Of a stretch of 64,000 nt of DNA, positions 61,334 through 64,000 are shown in pieces (the first letter of the stretch is position 1; each line of letters begins with the position of its first letter). This DNA is from Leifsonia poae (GTDB lineage: Bacteria > Actinomycetota > Actinomycetes > Actinomycetales > Microbacteriaceae). The position numbers and the translations under genes were made by a program. The DNA is taken from positions 1,736,001-1,800,000 of the forward strand of contig NZ_JAIHLP010000002.1 in NCBI RefSeq assembly GCF_020009625.1. The letters run 5' to 3'. The notes beneath the pieces are model-generated. The model had not been told where the DNA came from. It did not search any database and worked only from the letters and a program-made list of their open reading frames with translations.

Positions 61334-61356
61334 CATCGACCGAAACGGTCTCGATG
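61334..61356. terminator. Hairpin between convergent genes, possible terminator
   Basis: CATCGACCG (61334-61342) and CGG-TC-TCGATG (61346-61356) form a stem with a 2-nt bulge and an AAA loop. It lies in the 232-bp space between the methyltransferase and the CPBP protease, which end towards each other. There is no U-tract. Nothing else that looks coding was seen in this gap. Confidence 0.4.
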
Positions 61357-61424
61357 ACCTGCCGTCACGGTATGAGGCGCCGCCACGACCGTGTCAAACC
61401 ATCGCTCAGTCCGGGGCCGAACGA

Positions 61425-62207
61425 TCACTGGAGTCGGGCCCGAGTGATCCCATCCCCGACATCCGCCGACTTCTCGTCGGTCCCCTTGATCACCCAGTAC
61501 ACGACCACCAGCGCGAGCACACCGACCACGGGTGCCAGGAAACTGGCGTAGGGCACGCCGAGTGGGGCATGGCCGACCGCGAACACCGAGACATCCCATA
61601 AGCCGTGCAAGAGCATCGCCCAGATCAATGACCCGGTCACCCGCCGCACGATGTAGAACGCGGTTCCGGAGGCGAACGCGACCGCGACCTGCACGAGCGT
61701 GCCGCCGAGCGGCGCGCCCAAAGCAGCGTTGATGAGATGCATCGCACCGAACAGGACGCTGGAGAGGAACCACGCCCATCCTTCGTGGAGACGAGATCGG
61801 AATGCGGTGAGCACGAGACCGCGGGCCATGATCTCCTCGTTGAAGCCGACCAGGATGCCGAGCGAGACGAGCGCGAGGACAAAGGATGCGTCGAACTTCG
61901 ACCAATCGGTGCTGAAGATGTTCACCAGAGCCACGATGGCCAAGACGATCGGCACGAAGATGGGCCATTTGTGGTGCGAGCGCTTTCGCTCGAACAGCGC
62001 CGGGCGCCACCAGCCCAGCAGCGACGTGGTGATCACCAGCAGGACGGCGCCGACTGCCAGGTCGACCACCGCCCCCTTCCAGGTCTCCTCTGCCGTTGCG
62101 CCGATCCTCGTGTACGGGACGCCCATCAGCTTGGTGACCAGAAAGATCACGACGACATAGCCGATCCAGATCGCGAAACCGATCCAGAGACGAGGGCGTA
62201 CGCGCAT
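61425..62207 (-). CDS. CPBP-family intramembrane metalloprotease
   Basis: The product is 260 aa with about eight hydrophobic segments. The CPBP/Abi motifs are readable: EExxxR as E124-E125 and R129 (NEEIMARG), FxxxH as F153 and H157 (FGAMHLIN), and a final His in MLLHGLWDVS near 211. Members are Rce1-like membrane proteases, often in bacteriocin immunity or protein processing. Here it is a single gene with no bacteriocin-like neighbour. It is the last host gene before the tRNA-end junction. Confidence 0.9.
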   Translation of the reverse strand: MRVRPRLWIGFAIWIGYVVVIFLVTKLMGVPYTRIGATAEETWKGAVVDLAVGAVLLVITTSLLGWWRPALFERKRSHHKWPIFVPIVLAIVALVNIFSTDWSKFDASFVLALVSLGILVGFNEEIMARGLVLTAFRSRLHEGWAWFLSSVLFGAMHLINAALGAPLGGTLVQVAVAFASGTAFYIVRRVTGSLIWAMLLHGLWDVSVFAVGHAPLGVPYASFLAPVVGVLALVVVYWVIKGTDEKSADVGDGITRARLQ

Positions 62208-62418
62208 AGATGTGGCCTTTCCGAAGGGTTGGTGAGGTCAGCCGAAGAAGAAGAAGTTGGTGCGTCGCTGCTTACGGTCCCCGCAGAATACCGCATGCCG
62301 TGGTGACCCAAGTCCTCTTCGATGGTGACCTGTACGCGGTTGCAGTCGCTCCGGATGCGGCTCGTGCGAATTCAGATGTAGTCAACATGTCGTCAAACGA
62401 CTATGAGCCGCCAAGCGA
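62208..62418. other. Intergenic stretch, no gene recognised
   Basis: About 210 bp lie between the CPBP gene and the tRNA terminator. Short open frames exist but none with a convincing RBS, codon pattern or recognisable motif. It includes the small inverted repeat TCGT-caa-ACGA (around 62391-62400). It is considered host DNA outside the integrative element. Confidence 0.5.
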
Positions 62419-62460
62419 AACGCCCCGGATCCCAGTGTTTTCAAGGGATTCCGGGGCGTT
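62419..62460 (-). terminator. Rho-independent-like terminator after the tRNA end
   Basis: AACGCCCCGGATCCC (62419-62433) and GGGATTCCGGGGCGTT (62445-62460) form a long GC-rich stem with one mismatch and an 11-nt loop. It lies directly after the tRNA CCA end on the minus strand and probably terminated the original tRNA transcript. Confidence 0.8.
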
Positions 62461-62464
62461 CAAT

Positions 62465-62492
62465 TGGCGGTACCGGTGGGATTTGAACCCAT
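62465..62492 (-). other. tRNA 3'-end remnant, attachment site of the integrative element
   Basis: On the minus strand the sequence is ATGGG-TTCAAAT-CCCAC, a T-arm with the invariant TTCAAAT loop, then the acceptor half CGGTACC, discriminator G and CCA. The matching 5' acceptor strand GGTACCG, D-arm and anticodon are not found in the next 100 bases upstream. A tRNA end without a 5' half next to a tyrosine integrase is the classical mark of one attachment site; the amino-acid identity cannot be told from the 3' end. Confidence 0.75.
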
Positions 62493-62624
62493 TTACCACC
62501 ACTGAGCACCTCGGCGATCTGAGCCCTGAGCCCCGTAAAAATGCGGATCTATCGACCGACAGCTCACGCTTGCTCACACCTCACAACAGGTGTTCCTGCA
62601 CCAAATTGCACCACGCCGCTGCAG

Positions 62625-63716
62625 TCAGAGATGCTCGGCGCGCTGGCGACTCAGAGCATCAGTCACGTTGTCCAAGTCGTCCGGGAAGAGGGCCGCATAT
62701 GTGTCGAGGGTGACCTTCGCCGACTTGTGGCCGAGCATACGCTGAACCACTTTGACGTTCGCGCCCGCGCTGATCGCGAGCGAGGCAGCCGTGTGTCTCA
62801 AGTCATGGGGTGTGACCCGGCGAAAATCGGGATCGACCTTCATGCAACGCCTCACAGCGCCGGCGAACCACCCTTCGTAGGCGTGCCCACCTCTCAGGAA
62901 GGTACCGTCCTCGGCGGGCCATAGTCGGTCGTCCGGGGCCTTGCCTTCGCAGGCGGCGGCGACTTCCGCATCTAGGAAATCCGGGTAGGCGATGGTCCGC
63001 CGCTCATGCGTCTTCACGCCACCCAGGATCTGCCGATAATTGACCTCGGCAACAGCCTCACGGATGTTCACTCGCCGCCGAGCAAGATCGACATTTCGCA
63101 CGCGAAGCGCCGTCGCCTCACCCCACCTCAGCCCGGTGTACGCAAGGAACCGCACGATCGTCGGGTGGATCGACGTGGAAGCCAGTGCCTCTACCTGCGA
63201 GTGAGTCAGGAAGACTTCGTCAGGGATGGGCTTCTTCTTGATCGTGATGCCCCGCGACGGGTTCTTCGTCACACGGTTGTCCTCGATCGCATCGTCAAAG
63301 ATGCCGGCGAGCAAGTCACGTGCGCGCCCTACCGTGGTGTGCGAGCGTCGCTCGCCAAGCTCTGTCAGCCAAATCTGGACATCGCGTTTGGTGATTGCGC
63401 CGACCGGGTAGTCTCCCCACCGCGGCAAGACGTGCACGCGCCATGCACTCTCCACCGAGTGAAAGCTGCTCTCGGTTACCTTCGCCCTATGGCGGTCAAC
63501 CCACTCCGCACCAAGCTGAGCGATGGTTGCTCGAGCGTCGGCCCGATCGACATACGCACCTCGAAGTTTTGAGACCTCGACAGTGGCGAGGTGTGCCTCT
63601 GCGTCACGCTTCAACTTGAAGCCTCGGTCATGTCCGCGAGTGCCGTCAGGCTTCGTATACCAAACCTCGTACAGCCGCCCCTTAGTTTTCGTGCTGTACG
63701 GCTTGACTGTGCCCAC
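62625..63716 (-). CDS. Tyrosine-type site-specific integrase
   Basis: The product is 363 aa from GTG 63716 with AAGGGGAG five bases upstream. An Arm-binding/AP2-like N-terminus (GRLYEVWYTKPDGTRGHDRGFKLKRDAEAHLATVE) and SAM-like core-binding domain (TIAQLGAEWVDRHRAKVTESSFHSVESAWRVHVLPRWGDY) precede the catalytic domain: R197 (TGLRWGE), K235, H304 and R307 (HDLRHTA), H330 (LGHKS) and nucleophile Y340 (LDTYAAL). All residues are present, so it should be active. It integrates DNA at the tRNA 3' end that lies 130 bp beyond its stop. Confidence 0.95.
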   Translation of the reverse strand: MGTVKPYSTKTKGRLYEVWYTKPDGTRGHDRGFKLKRDAEAHLATVEVSKLRGAYVDRADARATIAQLGAEWVDRHRAKVTESSFHSVESAWRVHVLPRWGDYPVGAITKRDVQIWLTELGERRSHTTVGRARDLLAGIFDDAIEDNRVTKNPSRGITIKKKPIPDEVFLTHSQVEALASTSIHPTIVRFLAYTGLRWGEATALRVRNVDLARRRVNIREAVAEVNYRQILGGVKTHERRTIAYPDFLDAEVAAACEGKAPDDRLWPAEDGTFLRGGHAYEGWFAGAVRRCMKVDPDFRRVTPHDLRHTAASLAISAGANVKVVQRMLGHKSAKVTLDTYAALFPDDLDNVTDALSRQRAEHL

Positions 63717-63805
63717 GTAGCTCCCCTTGGGTATCGATTCTGGTGATCAGTTGTGAGCTTACGGGTTGTTCTGTGTATAGTTGCCGCACGCCTGAATGAT
63801 GTAAA

Positions 63806-63902
63806 AGGGCCAGGGTCAACAACGACCCGAACGTGTGGATACGCCAAGCAACCGCTAACGGGTTCGGCTAAGTAGGTCCCTCGAAGGTAATCACTTCGAG
63901 GA
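63806..63902 (+). promoter_or_regulatory. Structured leader with ribosome-binding site in a hairpin
   Basis: CCTCGAAG (63879-63886) pairs perfectly with CTTCGAGG (63894-63901), and the Shine-Dalgarno GAGGA (63898-63902) lies in its 3' arm, six bases before ATG 63909. AGGGCC (63806-63811) can instead pair with GGTCCCT (63875-63881, one bulged T), consuming part of the 5' arm. Inside this outer stem, GGGTC-N6-GACCC (63813-63828) and GTGT-GGAT-ACGC (63833-63844) are hairpins. The two outer pairings exclude each other, as in an RNA switch. Confidence 0.5.
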
Positions 63903-63908
63903 ATCCCT

Positions 63909-64000
63909 ATGTCAACATCCACCAATACCAGCACCGCTGTACTCGACTCGCTCCTCAGCTCGGCCACTCTGGCGAAGCGGCTGTACACCACCGAGCGCAA
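63909..64000 (+). CDS. N-terminus of an HTH protein, possibly an excisionase (cut by right edge)
   Basis: Thirty codons are visible. After a Ser/Thr-rich start (MSTSTNTSTAV) comes LDSLLSSATLAKRLYTTER, which resembles the first helices of an excisionase or MerR-type DNA-binding domain (pattern L-x-x-LA-x-x-L-x-x-x-x-R). The SD GAGGA is at 63898-63902. It diverges from the integrase gene, a common place for xis or a replication regulator in integrative elements. The C-terminal part is not in the window, so the assignment is tentative. Confidence 0.45.
   Translation, partial: MSTSTNTSTAVLDSLLSSATLAKRLYTTER

Noticed and set aside
61193..61424. A small gene in the gap between the methyltransferase and the CPBP protease
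   Set aside because: Short open frames exist on both strands, but none has an RBS, a start in context or a recognisable motif; only a hairpin is supported.
62465..62560. A complete tRNA gene
   Set aside because: Only the T-arm, acceptor 3' half and CCA are present; no 5' acceptor strand, D-arm or anticodon arm can be folded upstream.
63841..63880. A confident SAM riboswitch call
   Set aside because: GCAACC and a GCTAAG-like element are present, but the other conserved SAM-I/IV parts are missing; it is kept only as an unclassified switch-like leader.

Overview
The window is GC-rich, strongly third-position-biased DNA with short intergenic gaps, ATGA/GTGA stop-start overlaps and many regulators. 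It looks like the accessory, catabolism-oriented part of a high-GC actinobacterial chromosome, most likely Microbacteriaceae. That placement rests on gene style and family content, not on a marker gene. No rRNA, complete tRNA, CRISPR array or insertion sequence was found.

Layout. 1-4.9 kb: a LacI regulator with a coupled FAD oxidoreductase (cut by the left edge), a Tat-exported family 8 polysaccharide lyase on the other strand, and a frameshifted remnant of an FAD monooxygenase. 4.9-12.4 kb: an oligopeptide-type ABC transporter behind a YtcJ-like amidohydrolase, divergent from a TetR gene; both promoters share a palindrome. 12.4-15.0 kb: an orphan NarL-type response regulator and a MacB/FtsX-type ABC pair. 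15.1-25.2 kb: an eight-gene sugar operon (binding protein, two permeases, GH38 alpha-mannosidase, glucarate-dehydratase-like enolase, RraA-like aldolase, DUF4432 epimerase-like protein, SDR) under a divergent IclR regulator.

25.2-36.5 kb: small regulator/target pairs (TetR with a small membrane protein; TetR with an NTF2-like protein), and a MarR-led run encoding a membrane protein, a cysteine hydrolase, a class V aminotransferase and an SDR, followed by an MFS transporter with a fused monooxygenase-like tail and a LOG-family protein. 35.2-39.6 kb: a second LacI regulator and its apparent regulon (TolB-like/Dabb operon, a collapsed MFS transporter, and a GlcG-like/Gfo-Idh operon), marked by four copies of a TTAGCNCGNGCTAA-type operator. 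39.7-49.4 kb: amine/peptide catabolism: class III aminotransferase plus flavin amine oxidase, a C39-like peptidase, a second oligopeptide ABC transporter and a TetR gene; the two promoters carry the same 16-bp palindrome. 49.5-51.3 kb: a DUF5996/UBP zinc finger/AhpD-like trio. 51.4-57.3 kb: TetR, GH3 beta-glycosidase, GPH-type MFS and a type-B carboxylesterase. 57.4-61.2 kb: a MarR gene divergent from an NmrA-like SDR, an anthrone-oxygenase-family membrane protein, an FAD aromatic hydroxylase and a TcmP-like methyltransferase, which look like polyketide-type tailoring enzymes without a polyketide synthase. 61.4-62.2 kb: a CPBP protease.

At 62.46 kb lies a 28-nt tRNA 3' end with a terminator but no 5' half, next to a tyrosine integrase. 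This marks the left junction of an integrative element that runs off the right edge. A gene starting near 63.91 kb, probably an excisionase-like HTH protein, is preceded by a structured leader in which the ribosome-binding site is buried in a hairpin.

Two themes recur. About ten genes, mostly regulators, have a -10 box exactly 6-7 nt before the start codon and so are probably leaderless. Nearly every regulator is accompanied by a readable palindromic operator, so much of the local regulatory wiring can be proposed directly from sequence.
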